Positions 9,751-18,531 of a stretch of 64,000 nt of DNA are shown one piece after another (position 1 is the first letter of the stretch; each line of letters opens with the position of its first letter). The position numbers were made by a program, and so were the translations under genes. The DNA comes from Nocardioides halotolerans DSM 19273 (lineage in GTDB: Bacteria > Actinomycetota > Actinomycetes > Propionibacteriales > Nocardioidaceae): positions 247,772-311,771 of the forward strand of contig NZ_KE383924.1 of the NCBI RefSeq assembly GCF_000422805.1. The letters are read 5' to 3'. The notes beneath the pieces are model-generated. The model saw nothing but the letters and a program-made list of their open reading frames with translations, was not told where the DNA came from and ran no database searches.

Positions 9751-11213
9751 GCGGGGTCCTCCGGAGTGAGGTAGACGGTCTTCTCGCGGGTGTAGAACTG
9801 CATCATCGACGGGCCGGCCTGCTCCTTGAACGTCTGCGTGCTCGACCGGCGCCAGCCGCCGAACGGCGCGTTCATGGCCAGCCCCGTCGTGGGCTGGTTG
9901 ACCTTCACGACGCCGGCCTCGGCGTCGCGAGCGAAGCGGAGCGCGGTGTCGAGGCTGGCGGTCACCACCCCGGCGGAGAGGCCGTAGGACGTGGCGTTCA
10001 CCGTCTCGATCGCCTCGTCGTAGGACGAGACGGTCAGGAACGCGAGGATCGGCGCGAACACCTCCTCCTGGGCGAGGCGGTGATCGGGACGCACGCCGCT
10101 GAACACCGCCGGCCTCGCGAAGTAGCCGCCCTCGGGTGCGCAGCCGTGGGTGGGCGTCTCGAGCCGTCCGCCGTCGGCCGCGCCGACGCGGAGATAGGCG
10201 TCGTACTTCTCGTGCTGCGCCAGGTTGGCGAGCGGGCCCATCGTCGCGCCGTCGCGCAGCCCGTCGTCGACGACAGCCGCGCGAGCCCGCTCCATGACGC
10301 GGTCGAGGAGGCCGTTCGCGATGCGCTCGTGGGCGACGACCCGCGAGGTCCCGGTGCACGCCTGCCCGGACAGCCCGAACGCCCCCTTCGACACCAGGTC
10401 GGCGGCCTTGTCGAGGTCGGCGTCGTCCCAGACCACGAGGGCGTTCTTGCCGCCCATCTCGAGCTGGGTCCGCACCCACGGCGGGACGTTCCCGTGGATG
10501 GCCTCGCCCACCGCCGTGGACCCGGTGAAGGTCACCGCCCCGACGCGGGGGTCGGACACCAGTGCCTTGCCGACCTCGGCGTGGCCGTGCACGAGCGCGA
10601 GGGCCGACCCCGGCACGCCGGCGTCGAGCAGTGCCTCGACCAGCCGTTGACCGAGCAGCGGGGTCAGCTCGCTCGGCTTGAAGACCACCCCGTTGCCGGC
10701 GGCCAGGGCGGGCCCCAGCTTGCGCGACGGGATGTTGAGCGGGAAGTTCCACGGGGTGATCGCGGCGACGACCCCCACCGGGTCGCGCATGGTCAGCACC
10801 ATCGCGGTGCCGGCGGCCTGGTAGCTCTCGCCCTGCAGACGCAGGCACTCACCGGCGTACATCCGGAGGTTCTGGGGCGTGCGCCGGGTCTCGACGCGTG
10901 CCTCGGCCAGGGTCTTGCCCTCCTCGCGGACCAGCTCGACCGCAAGCGCGTCGGCCCGCTCGGCGAGCAGGTCGGCGGCGCGCAGCAGCACGTCGGCACG
11001 GTCCTCCGGCGGCGTCGACGCCCACTCGCGGTAGCCCTCGGCGACGTGCGCCACGGCCTGCTCGACGTCGGAGGCGTCGCTGTCGGGGGCGATGACGGCG
11101 ACCTCGTCGAGATGCGCCGGGTTCTCGCGCTGGTAGGTGCGACCCGAACCGGCGCCGACCCACTCCCCGCCGACGAAGTTGGACGCGCGCACGGTCTCGG
11201 ACGCGGCGTTCAC
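9747..11213 (-). CDS. NAD(P)-dependent aldehyde dehydrogenase
   Basis: A 488-residue ALDH-superfamily enzyme. It shows the cofactor motif ITPWNFPLNIPSRKLGPALA, FTGSTAVGEAI, the general base Glu252 in LEMGGKNALVV, and nucleophile Cys286 in SGQACTGTSR. The C-terminal PFGGWRRSSTQTFKEQAG fits the group that includes alpha-ketoglutaric-semialdehyde and succinate-semialdehyde dehydrogenases. The start is GTG 11213, overlapping the reductase stop as GTGA. It presumably oxidises an aldehyde released by the upstream diiron enzyme or the RidA step; the substrate is unknown. Confidence 0.92.
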   Translation of the reverse strand: MNAASETVRASNFVGGEWVGAGSGRTYQRENPAHLDEVAVIAPDSDASDVEQAVAHVAEGYREWASTPPEDRADVLLRAADLLAERADALAVELVREEGKTLAEARVETRRTPQNLRMYAGECLRLQGESYQAAGTAMVLTMRDPVGVVAAITPWNFPLNIPSRKLGPALAAGNGVVFKPSELTPLLGQRLVEALLDAGVPGSALALVHGHAEVGKALVSDPRVGAVTFTGSTAVGEAIHGNVPPWVRTQLEMGGKNALVVWDDADLDKAADLVSKGAFGLSGQACTGTSRVVAHERIANGLLDRVMERARAAVVDDGLRDGATMGPLANLAQHEKYDAYLRVGAADGGRLETPTHGCAPEGGYFARPAVFSGVRPDHRLAQEEVFAPILAFLTVSSYDEAIETVNATSYGLSAGVVTASLDTALRFARDAEAGVVKVNQPTTGLAMNAPFGGWRRSSTQTFKEQAGPSMMQFYTREKTVYLTPEDPA

Positions 11214-12421
11214 GCGAGCTCCTCGAGTGCCTCGAAGAGGTCCGCCGACCGGTCGGCCAGCACCTCGTCGGCCACGGCGATCCCGGACGTGATGAGCTCG
11301 CGGGCCACGGCGATGTCCTCGCCGGCGTCGACCGCGAACGCCGCGGTCACGCGGTCGCCGGCGAGGAAGAACGCCGTCCACACGTCGTCGTCGAGATCGC
11401 CGCGCACGACCATCCGGTCGGTCGGGGCGGCGTGACCCACGTGCTGCAGGTTGTGCCCGAACTGGTCGGACCAGAACCAGTGCGGCTCGTCGTAGACGAC
11501 CTCCTCGCCGAGCATGTTCCGCGCGGCGACCGCTGCCTGCCGGCTGGCGTTGTCGAAGTGCTCGACGCGCACCCGCCGGCCGAGCCCCGGGTGGCTGTGG
11601 CTGGCGACGTCGCCCGCCGCGTAGACCCGGTCGAGGCTGGTGCGGCAGCGCTCGTCCACGACGACGCCGCTGTCCACGTCGAGTCCGGAGTCGACGGCGA
11701 GCTCGACGTTCGGCACGGCGCCGACGCCCACCACCACCACGTCTGCCTCGAGGTCGCCCTTCGTGGTGGAGACGACCATCCGCTCGCCCTCCCGGCGCAC
11801 TCCGGTCACCGCGGTGTCCACGCGGACGTCGACGCCGGCGGCCTGCTGGAGCCGGGCGCAGGCCGCGCCCAGCCTCGGGCCGATGGCCATCGCCAGCGGA
11901 ACCGGACCGGCCTCGAGCACCGTCACCTCGGCACCGCGGCCCACCGCGGTTGAGGCGACCTCGCCGCCGATGAAGCCACCGCCCACCATGACGACCCGGG
12001 TGCCCGGCGTCAGGGCCGCGCGCAGGGCGTCGGCTTCCTCGCGGCCGCGGAGGTGGAACACCCCCGGCCCGTCGATCCCCGGGATCCGCCGGGCGCGGGC
12101 ACCGGTCCCCAGCAGGACCGCGTCGGCCGCGAGCGAGGAGCCGTCGTCGAGAAGCACCGCGCCGTCGGCCGCACTCACCTTGAGGACCCGGGTGCCGACG
12201 CGCACCTCGACGTCCTGGGTGTCGGTCCACTCCTCCGGAAGCAGGTCGAGCGCGCTCTCGTCGCCGGCGGCGAGGTACTCCTTGGACAGCGGGGGGCGCT
12301 GGTAGGGCCGGTGCGGCTCCTCGCCGATGACCACGATCTCGCCGTCGTACCCGCGACGACGCAGGGTGCGCGCGGCCACCGCGGCCACCTGCCCACCGCC
12401 GACCAGGACGAACCGGCTCAT
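11210..12421 (-). CDS. FAD-dependent ferredoxin reductase
   Basis: A 403-residue reductase of the pyridine-nucleotide disulphide fold used with Rieske or 2Fe-2S ferredoxins (BphA4/ThcD type). It has FAD motif VGGGQVAAVAA near the start, then RPPLSKEYL, NAD motif VMVGGGFIGGEVAS at about residue 145, and YAAGDVASH before the C-terminal domain. The start ATG 12421 overlaps the ferredoxin stop as ATGA, so the two are translationally coupled. Together they should pass electrons from NAD(P)H to the diiron enzyme encoded first in the operon. Confidence 0.92.
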   Translation of the reverse strand: MSRFVLVGGGQVAAVAARTLRRRGYDGEIVVIGEEPHRPYQRPPLSKEYLAAGDESALDLLPEEWTDTQDVEVRVGTRVLKVSAADGAVLLDDGSSLAADAVLLGTGARARRIPGIDGPGVFHLRGREEADALRAALTPGTRVVMVGGGFIGGEVASTAVGRGAEVTVLEAGPVPLAMAIGPRLGAACARLQQAAGVDVRVDTAVTGVRREGERMVVSTTKGDLEADVVVVGVGAVPNVELAVDSGLDVDSGVVVDERCRTSLDRVYAAGDVASHSHPGLGRRVRVEHFDNASRQAAVAARNMLGEEVVYDEPHWFWSDQFGHNLQHVGHAAPTDRMVVRGDLDDDVWTAFFLAGDRVTAAFAVDAGEDIAVARELITSGIAVADEVLADRSADLFEALEELA

Positions 12422-12744
12422 GTCACGACCTCTTCGCGGTCGAAGCTGACCGACACGGTCCCGTCCTCGTCGACCTGCACCGGGAAGGTCGGCTGGCAAC
12501 GGCCCTGACCCTCGGCCTCACCGGTCTCCGGGTCGAACTTCCACTGATGACCCGGGCAGACCACCTTGCCGAACAGGATCGCGCCCTTGCTCAGCTGTCG
12601 CTGCTCGTGGATGCAGGTGTCGGCCAGGGCGTAGACCGTCCCCTTGATCCAGAACAGCGCGATGGTCGTGTCGCCCACGGTGACCGCGACGCGCTTGCGC
12701 GCCTCGAGGTCCCGCAGGCGCGCGACCGCGTGCCACTCGGTCAT
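12418..12744 (-). CDS. Rieske-type ferredoxin (short form)
   Basis: A 108-residue single-domain Rieske ferredoxin. The cluster ligands are in CIHEQRQLSKG and CPGHQWKFDPETG, and the length is that of soluble dioxygenase ferredoxins such as BphF or NirD-like proteins. It lies directly between the diiron enzyme gene (58-base gap) and its reductase (ATGA overlap). This is the normal order for an oxygenase followed by its electron chain, so it is the most likely direct electron donor to the diiron enzyme. Confidence 0.92.
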   Translation of the reverse strand: MTEWHAVARLRDLEARKRVAVTVGDTTIALFWIKGTVYALADTCIHEQRQLSKGAILFGKVVCPGHQWKFDPETGEAEGQGRCQPTFPVQVDEDGTVSVSFDREEVVT

Positions 12745-12802
12745 CCCGGTTCCTCTCGTGAACTGGCCGGCTCGTTCGGCCCGGCGGTGGTGCGAGGTTC
12801 GC

Positions 12803-13564
12803 TCACGCGGAGCCGAGCAGCTCCTCCACCATCACGACGCCGTCGCTGCCGGGGTCGGCACCGAGGTCGGGGGCGACGTAGGTGTCGTAGAGGGAGCGGG
12901 TGTAGGCGAAGCGCATCTCCGCGCCCCAGCGCACGTACTGCAGGCAGCGCTGCTGGAGCTCGGGGGTGTCGGCGCACTCGAGCACGATCTGGTAGCCACG
13001 CTCTCCGTGCACCTCGTCGGAGGTGATGTGCAGGTCGAAGAACTCGATCTCGTCCTCGGTGAAGCCGTAGGACTCCCGCAGCGGCACGATCTGCTTCTTG
13101 TAGATCGTGGGCACCTGCGACTCGAGCCCCACGACGAGCGCGGCGGTCGCGACCGCGAAGTGCTCGCGCATCGAGGTCGCGTAGCACCAGCTCTGGAGAC
13201 CGCGGGTGACCGCGTTCATGTTGTTGGGGTCCTCGATCCGCTCGCGGGTGGTGCCGCAGGCCTCGGCGAACCGGATCAGCAGGTCGGTGTGGCGGATGTC
13301 GGCCAGCTCCTCCTCGTACATGTTCTGGAGGAGGAAGTCCTTCGCGTCGGTGAAGCGGTCCGGGGTGTTGCCGTAGATGTAGCCGAGGTAGTCGGCGAAC
13401 GGCCCCACGTAGTGGTAGTGGTTCTCGGCCCAGCGTGCGAAGTGGTGCCGTTGGAGCCGGCCGTCGGCCCAGGCCTGGGAGAACGACGCGTTGGCCGCCT
13501 CCCGACCCTTGATCGCGTCCTTGAGCGCGGCGCGGAAGTCGTCCTGCGAGAGCAGCTCGGGCAT
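12803..13564 (-). CDS. Heme-oxygenase-like diiron enzyme (iron-containing redox enzyme family)
   Basis: A 253-residue all-helical protein of the TenA/PqqC/HDO superfamily. Metal-ligand-like residues are visible in order: His49/His51 in ENHYHYV, Glu84-86 with His92 in YEEELADIRH, Glu148 in GLESQVP, and Asp177-His179-Asp183-His186 in FDLHITSDEVHGERGY. This pattern is that of heme-oxygenase-like diiron oxidases such as UndA, BesC and SznF, which use iron and O2 to cleave or oxidise amino and fatty acid substrates. The start is ATG 13564, with GAGAGGA upstream. It is first in the operon, followed by ferredoxin, reductase, ALDH, Rieske, GGT and RidA genes. The substrate is not known; an amine or amino acid is inferred from the GGT and RidA partners. 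Confidence 0.8.
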   Translation of the reverse strand: MPELLSQDDFRAALKDAIKGREAANASFSQAWADGRLQRHHFARWAENHYHYVGPFADYLGYIYGNTPDRFTDAKDFLLQNMYEEELADIRHTDLLIRFAEACGTTRERIEDPNNMNAVTRGLQSWCYATSMREHFAVATAALVVGLESQVPTIYKKQIVPLRESYGFTEDEIEFFDLHITSDEVHGERGYQIVLECADTPELQQRCLQYVRWGAEMRFAYTRSLYDTYVAPDLGADPGSDGVVMVEELLGSA

Positions 13565-13713
13565 CTCGTCATTCCTCTCGTCCTGACTGTGGAGTCTCGA
13601 ACCTAGGTCTCGGACCGACGCGCGGCCCATGGTCGAAGTGCACACATCGAGGCCCGTTTCTCGTGCAGGTTCACCAAGGCCATCGCGATGGTCCCGCTGG
13701 CAGCATCTGCGGG

Positions 13714-14406
13714 GTGAGCGACCGACGCCGCAACCACCTCGTCGTGCTCCTCGCCCTGGTGAGCGGCGTGACCGACGCGACCGGCTTCCTCGCCCTGGGC
13801 GGAGCATTCACCTCGGTGATGACCGGGAACATGGTTCTCCTCGGCGTGGCCGTCGGGTCCGCGGACGCCTCGCTGGTGGGTCTGCTCCTCTCGGCGTTCG
13901 GCGGGTACGTCGTGGGCGCCGGCGTGGGCACCCGGCTGGCGGGCACCGCCCGGGCCGACGACGAGATCTGGCCGGCCGCCGTGACGCGGGCGCTGGGCCT
14001 GGAGCTCGGCCTCTTCGCGATCTTCGCGGTCGCGTGGTGGCTGCTCGGCAGCGACCCGTCGACAGCCTGGGCCGCCCCGCTGCTCGCCCTGACCGCCATG
14101 GCGCTGGGGCTGCAGAGCAGCGCGATCCTCCGCTTCGGCGTCCCCGGCCTGTCGACGACCTACCTCACCGGCACGCTGACGACCGTCGTCGTGAGGCTGG
14201 TCAGCAGGCAGCCGCTGCACACCGTGCGCCACTCGACCCTGATCCTCGCCGGCCTCGTGGCCGGCGCGGCCGCGGGCGCCGCGCTGGTCACGCTCCTCCC
14301 GGCGGCCGCCCCGCTGCTCCAGCTCGGGCTGCTGGGCACGGTCGTCGCGGTCGCAGGGCGACGTTCGCGGCGACCGGCCCGCGACCACGCCGCGGTGGTC
14401 GCGTGA
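13714..14406 (+). CDS. DUF1275 (YoaK-type) membrane protein
   Basis: A 230-residue membrane protein with about six hydrophobic segments. The family signature VSGVTDATGFLALGGAFTSV is followed by MTGNMVLLGVA in the first third, and LGLQSSA...GVPGLSTTYLTGTLT in the middle. DUF1275 proteins have no settled function. The start is GTG 13714, preceded by CTGCGGG; ribosome-site support is weak. It overlaps terC as GTGA and so forms a two-gene unit with it. It is divergent from the diiron-enzyme operon, with 149 bases between starts. Confidence 0.85.
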   Translation: MSDRRRNHLVVLLALVSGVTDATGFLALGGAFTSVMTGNMVLLGVAVGSADASLVGLLLSAFGGYVVGAGVGTRLAGTARADDEIWPAAVTRALGLELGLFAIFAVAWWLLGSDPSTAWAAPLLALTAMALGLQSSAILRFGVPGLSTTYLTGTLTTVVVRLVSRQPLHTVRHSTLILAGLVAGAAAGAALVTLLPAAAPLLQLGLLGTVVAVAGRRSRRPARDHAAVVA

Positions 14407-15407
14407 GCAGCGGTGTGCCCACCTGGGTCTGGGCGCTCACCGTGGCCGGCTTCCTCGGCGTGGTGGCGTTCGACCTCGTGGTCATGGCGCGTCGACGTGA
14501 GCAGGTCACGACGCGGGCGGCCGTGCTGTCCCTGCTCGGCTACGTCGCGCTCGCCGGGCTGTTCGGCGCGGGGCTGTGGGCGTGGGGGCCGCCGCACAGC
14601 GGTCCCGAGTTCGCCGCCGGCTACCTCACGGAGTACAGCCTCAGCGTCGACAACCTCTTCGTGTTCCTCGTCGTCCTCACCCGGATACAGGTCCCGTCCG
14701 TCGCCCAGGACCGCGTGCTCTTCATCGGCATCGTGCTCTCGCTGGCCATGCGGGCGGTCTTCATCCTCGCCGGGGCCGCCGCGATCTCCGCCGCCGCGTG
14801 GACCTTCTACGTCCTCGGCGGGTTCCTGCTCTACACCGCGCTGGCCCTCGCCCTCGACGGCGCCGAGGAGGACGGGGACGCCGGGCCGGACGAGCACCGC
14901 GTTGTCGGGGCCCTGCGTCGAGTGCTGCCCCTGACCGAGGACTACCACGGCTCCCGCTTCGTGGTCCGGGTCGACGGGCGCCGGTTCGCCACTCCTCTGG
15001 TGCTCGCGATCGCCGCCATCGCGGTGGCCAATGTCGTGTTCGCGGTGGACTCGATCCCCGCGATCTTCGGGCTCACCACCAACGCCTACGTCGTGCTCGC
15101 GGCCAACGGGTTCGCGCTGCTGGGTCTGCGCCAGCTGTACTTCGTCGTCGAGTCGCTGCTCACCCGGCTGCGCTTCCTCAAGGTCGGGCTCGTCGTGATC
15201 CTGGGGTTCATCGGCGTCAAGCTCGTGCTCGAGGCGATGTGGGAGACCCACCTGCGGCACGTGGCGTCGTGGGACGTCCCGCAGGTGTCCACGACGTTCT
15301 CCCTGGTCACCATCGTCGGCGTGCTGGCCACCGTGACGCTCGCCAGCCTCGCGGCCGACAGCAGGGCCGGGGCGACCGACGCGGTCGTCGCCCGCCCGGA
15401 CGAGTGA
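14403..15407 (+). CDS. TerC-family integral membrane protein
   Basis: A 334-residue TerC/Alx-type protein with about nine membrane segments. The family motifs are EYSLSVDNLFVFLVVL in the first third and ANVVFAVDSIPAIFGLTTNAY in the second half, each with the acidic residues thought to bind metal during Mn2+ or Ca2+ export. Length is normal for the actinobacterial subgroup. The start is GTG 14403, which overlaps the DUF1275 stop. Family work supports metal export or metalation of exported proteins; the specific metal here is unknown. Confidence 0.9.
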   Translation: MSSGVPTWVWALTVAGFLGVVAFDLVVMARRREQVTTRAAVLSLLGYVALAGLFGAGLWAWGPPHSGPEFAAGYLTEYSLSVDNLFVFLVVLTRIQVPSVAQDRVLFIGIVLSLAMRAVFILAGAAAISAAAWTFYVLGGFLLYTALALALDGAEEDGDAGPDEHRVVGALRRVLPLTEDYHGSRFVVRVDGRRFATPLVLAIAAIAVANVVFAVDSIPAIFGLTTNAYVVLAANGFALLGLRQLYFVVESLLTRLRFLKVGLVVILGFIGVKLVLEAMWETHLRHVASWDVPQVSTTFSLVTIVGVLATVTLASLAADSRAGATDAVVARPDE

Positions 15408-15442
15408 GGGGCGGCGGGCGGCGCACCTCGTAGTATCGCCGC

Positions 15443-15739
15443 GTGATCTTCAAGCGCGTCGGTGAGGGGAGGCCGTACCCCGACCACGGCCTGTCCTCCA
15501 AGGCCTGGGCCGCGCTGCCGCCGCGCCAGGTGCGGCTCGACGAGCTGGTCACCACCAAGGACACCCTCCAGCTCGCCGCACTCCTCGACGAGGACTCGAC
15601 GTTCTACGGCGACCTGTTCGCCCACGTCGTGGAGTGGCAGGGCGAGTACTACCTCGAGGACGGCCTGCACCGCGCCCTGCGCGCCGCGCTGCAGCAGCGC
15701 AACGTCCTGCACGCGCGCGTGCACACGCTGGCGGGCTGA
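15443..15739 (+). CDS. Conserved actinobacterial protein, often labelled VapB-like
   Basis: A 98-residue protein beginning IFKRVGEGRPYPDHGL, with a central LVTTKDTLQLAALLDED segment and EYYLEDGLHRALRAALQQR. The fold suggested by LDELVTTKDTLQ and DG.HR is ParB/sulfiredoxin-like. I recall it as a conserved small actinobacterial protein encoded beside LytR_C-domain genes and sometimes auto-annotated as a VapB antitoxin. No VapC-like PIN gene is adjacent, so a toxin-antitoxin role is not supported here. The start is at 15443 and the gene ends 5 bases before the next start. Confidence 0.7.
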   Translation: MIFKRVGEGRPYPDHGLSSKAWAALPPRQVRLDELVTTKDTLQLAALLDEDSTFYGDLFAHVVEWQGEYYLEDGLHRALRAALQQRNVLHARVHTLAG

Positions 15740-15744
15740 CCGCG

Positions 15745-16266
15745 GTGGAGTGGCAGCTCACGGCGCGGCTGCGCACCGCGATCACGCTGGCCGCGCTCGC
15801 CCTGCTCATGCTCGTGGGCGTGACCTGGGGCTGGGGGCAGGTGACCAAGCCGTTCCCCGGCAAGGTCGACGCCCCGGTCTGCGTCGACACGTCCTACCGC
15901 GCGGGTGACGAGCTGTTCGTCCAGGACGTCACCGTGAGCGTGCTCAACGCCAGCAGCCGGGAGGGCCTGGCCGGGCGCACGCTCTCCGAGCTGCACACCG
16001 AGGGCTTCGCCGAGGGCGACACCGCCAACGCGCCCAAGGGCACCGCGCTCACCACGAACGCCGAGATCTGGGTCGACGACGTCAGCAACCCCGGCGCCAA
16101 GCTGCTCCGCGCGCGGCTCGGCAAGGTGCCCGTCGTCGCGCACCCCGAGGTCGACTACGCGGGCATCGTCGTCGTCGTCGGCGACCTCTACGAGAAGCTG
16201 CGGCAGGGTCCGCAGTCGATCGTGCTCGGCGACGACGCGGTGGTGTGCAGCCCGCCGGTGGAATGA
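15745..16266 (+). CDS. LytR C-terminal (LytR_C) domain protein, membrane-anchored
   Basis: A 173-residue protein with one N-terminal membrane segment at about residues 11-30 (ITLAALALLMLVGVTWGWG) and an extracytoplasmic LytR_C domain. The domain is recognised from VTVSVLNASSREGLAGRTLS and VVVVGDLYEKL near the C-terminus. These domains accompany LCP-type cell-wall glycopolymer ligases, but here the domain stands alone. The start is GTG 15745. The gene is probably co-transcribed with the preceding small gene and is convergent with the antiporter (3-base gap). Confidence 0.8.
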   Translation: MEWQLTARLRTAITLAALALLMLVGVTWGWGQVTKPFPGKVDAPVCVDTSYRAGDELFVQDVTVSVLNASSREGLAGRTLSELHTEGFAEGDTANAPKGTALTTNAEIWVDDVSNPGAKLLRARLGKVPVVAHPEVDYAGIVVVVGDLYEKLRQGPQSIVLGDDAVVCSPPVE

Positions 16267-16269
16267 GCC

Positions 16270-17766
16270 TCAGCCGAGCCACTGCGCCAGCCGCCCGCGC
16301 TGGCTGACCTGGCGCAGCCGCTCCTCGGTGCGCTCGCGCAGCCGGCGCGGGACGACGACGAGCAGCTCGTCGCCCTGCTTGAGCACGGTGCGGCGTTCGG
16401 GCACGAGCGCCTCGCCGTCGCGCACGATCATCGAGACCGACGAGCCGGGGGGCAGCCGGAGCTCGCCGACCTCGACGCCGTGCATCTTCGAGGTCGGCGC
16501 GATCGTGACCTGGAGCAGGTCGGCCGCGACCCGCTCGAGCGGAGCGGCCTCGATCTCGAGCCCGCGCGGCTGCGAGCGACGGGTCACCCGCAGCACCTTC
16601 GCGACCCAGGGCAGCGTCGGGCCGGTGATCAGGGTGTCGATGACGACGAGCACGAACACCAGGTCGAAGAGGCGTTCGGCGTCGTGCGCGCCCTCGGCCA
16701 GCGGGATGGTGGCGAGCACGATCGGCACCGCGCCGCGCAGCCCGGCCCACGAGATGAACGCCAGCTCGCGCACGGCCAGGGGCTGGACGACCGCGCTGAC
16801 GGCGACCGAGAGCGGCCTGGCGAGCACGGTCAGCACCAGCCCGGCGACCAGCGCGTAGAGCACGGTCTCGAGGTCGAGCCGGCTCGGGGAGAGCAGCAGC
16901 CCGAGCATGACGAACAGCCCGATCTGGGCCAGCCACGCGAGCCCCTCGGCGAACGACCGGGTCGCCGCCCGGTGCGGCAGCTCGGAGTTGCCGAGCACCA
17001 GCGCGGCGACGTAGACCGCCGCGAAGCCCGAGGCGTGCACGGCCGCCGCGCCGCCGTAGGAGAGGAAGCAGAGCGACAGGACGGACAGCGGGTAGAGACC
17101 GGACGACGGCAGGGCGGCGCGCCGCATCAGCCACGCGCCGGCGAAGCCCACCAGCAGGCCCAGGCTCAGGCCGGCGAGCAGCTCGAAGGCGATGAGGCCG
17201 GCGTTGTAGCCCAGCCCGTGCTCGTCGAGGCCGCCGGTGGAGATGATCGTGACGATCACGATGATCGGGGCGTCGTTGAGACCGGACTCCGCCTCGAGCG
17301 CGCCGGTCAGCCGCTTGGGCAGGGGTACGACGCGCAGCACCGAGAACACCGCGGCCGCGTCGGTCGGCGAGAGGATGGCGCCGAGCAGGACCGCGGTCTC
17401 CCACGGCAGCCCGAGCAGGTAGTGCGAGCCGACCGCGACGACCAGGACGCTGATCGTGACCCCGACGGTCGCGAGCGAGAGGCCGAGCCGCATCGACGGC
17501 CGGACGTCGCTCCAGGGGGTGGTGAGACCACCCTCGGCGAGGATCACGACCAGCGCCGCGAAGCCCAGCGCGTGGGCGAGCTCGGCGTCGTCGAACCCGA
17601 TGCCGAGACCCGACTCGCCCAGGGCGACCCCCATCGCGAGGTAGAGCAGCAGCGAGGGGAGGCGGGTCCGCGACGAGACGCGGACCGCGAGGATCGCGAG
17701 GAAGGTGACGGCCGAGCCCCACAGCACGAACGTGTCGAGCTGGTGGACGTCGATGCTCAATGTCAC
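16270..17766 (-). CDS. K+/H+ antiporter, NhaP2/CvrA-like (CPA1)
   Basis: A 498-residue cation:proton antiporter. The transmembrane part (1-390) has the family motifs GAILSPTDAAAVFSVLR, LEAESGLNDAPIIVIV with the Asn-Asp pair, and FISWAGLRGAVPIVLA. A cytoplasmic C-terminal domain from about 405 has VGELRLPPGSSVSMIVRDG and GDELLVVVP, which is a TrkA-C/RCK_C domain. That architecture is typical of NhaP2 (CvrA) K+/H+ antiporters. The gene starts with ATG 17766. Confidence 0.9.
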   Translation of the reverse strand: MTLSIDVHQLDTFVLWGSAVTFLAILAVRVSSRTRLPSLLLYLAMGVALGESGLGIGFDDAELAHALGFAALVVILAEGGLTTPWSDVRPSMRLGLSLATVGVTISVLVVAVGSHYLLGLPWETAVLLGAILSPTDAAAVFSVLRVVPLPKRLTGALEAESGLNDAPIIVIVTIISTGGLDEHGLGYNAGLIAFELLAGLSLGLLVGFAGAWLMRRAALPSSGLYPLSVLSLCFLSYGGAAAVHASGFAAVYVAALVLGNSELPHRAATRSFAEGLAWLAQIGLFVMLGLLLSPSRLDLETVLYALVAGLVLTVLARPLSVAVSAVVQPLAVRELAFISWAGLRGAVPIVLATIPLAEGAHDAERLFDLVFVLVVIDTLITGPTLPWVAKVLRVTRRSQPRGLEIEAAPLERVAADLLQVTIAPTSKMHGVEVGELRLPPGSSVSMIVRDGEALVPERRTVLKQGDELLVVVPRRLRERTEERLRQVSQRGRLAQWLG

Positions 17767-17815
17767 CTCACTCGACGGGGGTGGCGGGCGATCACCCTAT
17801 CGGGAGGGCTGAGCG

Positions 17816-18469
17816 TCAGAACGAGCCGGTGGTCGCCCACACCGGGGCGACCTCCTTGCGGTAGCGCCGCCCGAAGAGGCCGCCGATGATCGCGAGCACG
17901 GGGCCCGGCACGCTCTCGCGCAGGGCGGCCCGCTCCTCGGCGGAGGCGCCGTCCTCCATCCACGCGAAGAAGGTGCCGGCCGCGCCGATGCCGGACCTTC
18001 GGCTGAACTGCTTGGACATCTGCTTGTAGGCGGGGTGCTCGGGGTTGGCGCCCAGGACCGGCTCGGTCTCCTGCTCCTCGTGGTCGAGGTGGGTGACGGT
18101 GGTCGTCTCGAGGGCGGCCATCGCGGCGGCCGCGGCGTCGGCATCGGCCCGGCTGGCGCTGCGGCCGAGCTGCTCCATGGTGGCGCGGGTGGCGGCGAGG
18201 TCGGCGGCCATCGCGTGGTGCTCGTCGTCGAACGTCGAGATGGACGTGTCGGCGACCCCCATCGCCTTCAGGGCGGGCCACGCGATCTCGTGCTCGCCCT
18301 CGTGGTGCTCGGTGAGCTGGGCGTCGAAGTTCTGCCACGCGCGCAGCAGCGCCGCGGCACGGGCCCGGTCGCCGTCGGCGAACTGGTCGAGCGCCGCCCG
18401 GAACCGCGTGAGGTCGCGGCGCACGGCGCAGTGGATCACCTTGTTCATGCTCATGCTCGAGGCAGCCAT
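17816..18469 (-). CDS. Hemerythrin-domain protein
   Basis: A 217-residue protein. An N-terminal hemerythrin HHE four-helix domain carries ligand-like residues in LTEHHEGEHEIAWPAL, DDEHHAMAADL and VTHLDHEEQETEPVL. The C-terminal 70 residues are an extension typical of actinobacterial HHE proteins. It may sense or carry oxygen or NO through a diiron site. The start is ATG 18469; an internal ATG is possible because the N-terminus MAASSMSMNK is Met-rich. The five-unit 28-bp repeat array lies 63 bases upstream of the start. Confidence 0.85.
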   Translation of the reverse strand: MAASSMSMNKVIHCAVRRDLTRFRAALDQFADGDRARAAALLRAWQNFDAQLTEHHEGEHEIAWPALKAMGVADTSISTFDDEHHAMAADLAATRATMEQLGRSASRADADAAAAAMAALETTTVTHLDHEEQETEPVLGANPEHPAYKQMSKQFSRRSGIGAAGTFFAWMEDGASAEERAALRESVPGPVLAIIGGLFGRRYRKEVAPVWATTGSF

Positions 18470-18531
18470 GGGGGCAGCGTACGTACTTTTCGCCGGGCGC
18501 GGACCGGCCCCGGCGGTGGTCGCCCCCCACC

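Noticed and set aside
15443..15739. VapBC toxin-antitoxin pair
   Set aside because: The neighbour is a LytR_C membrane protein, not a PIN-domain toxin.
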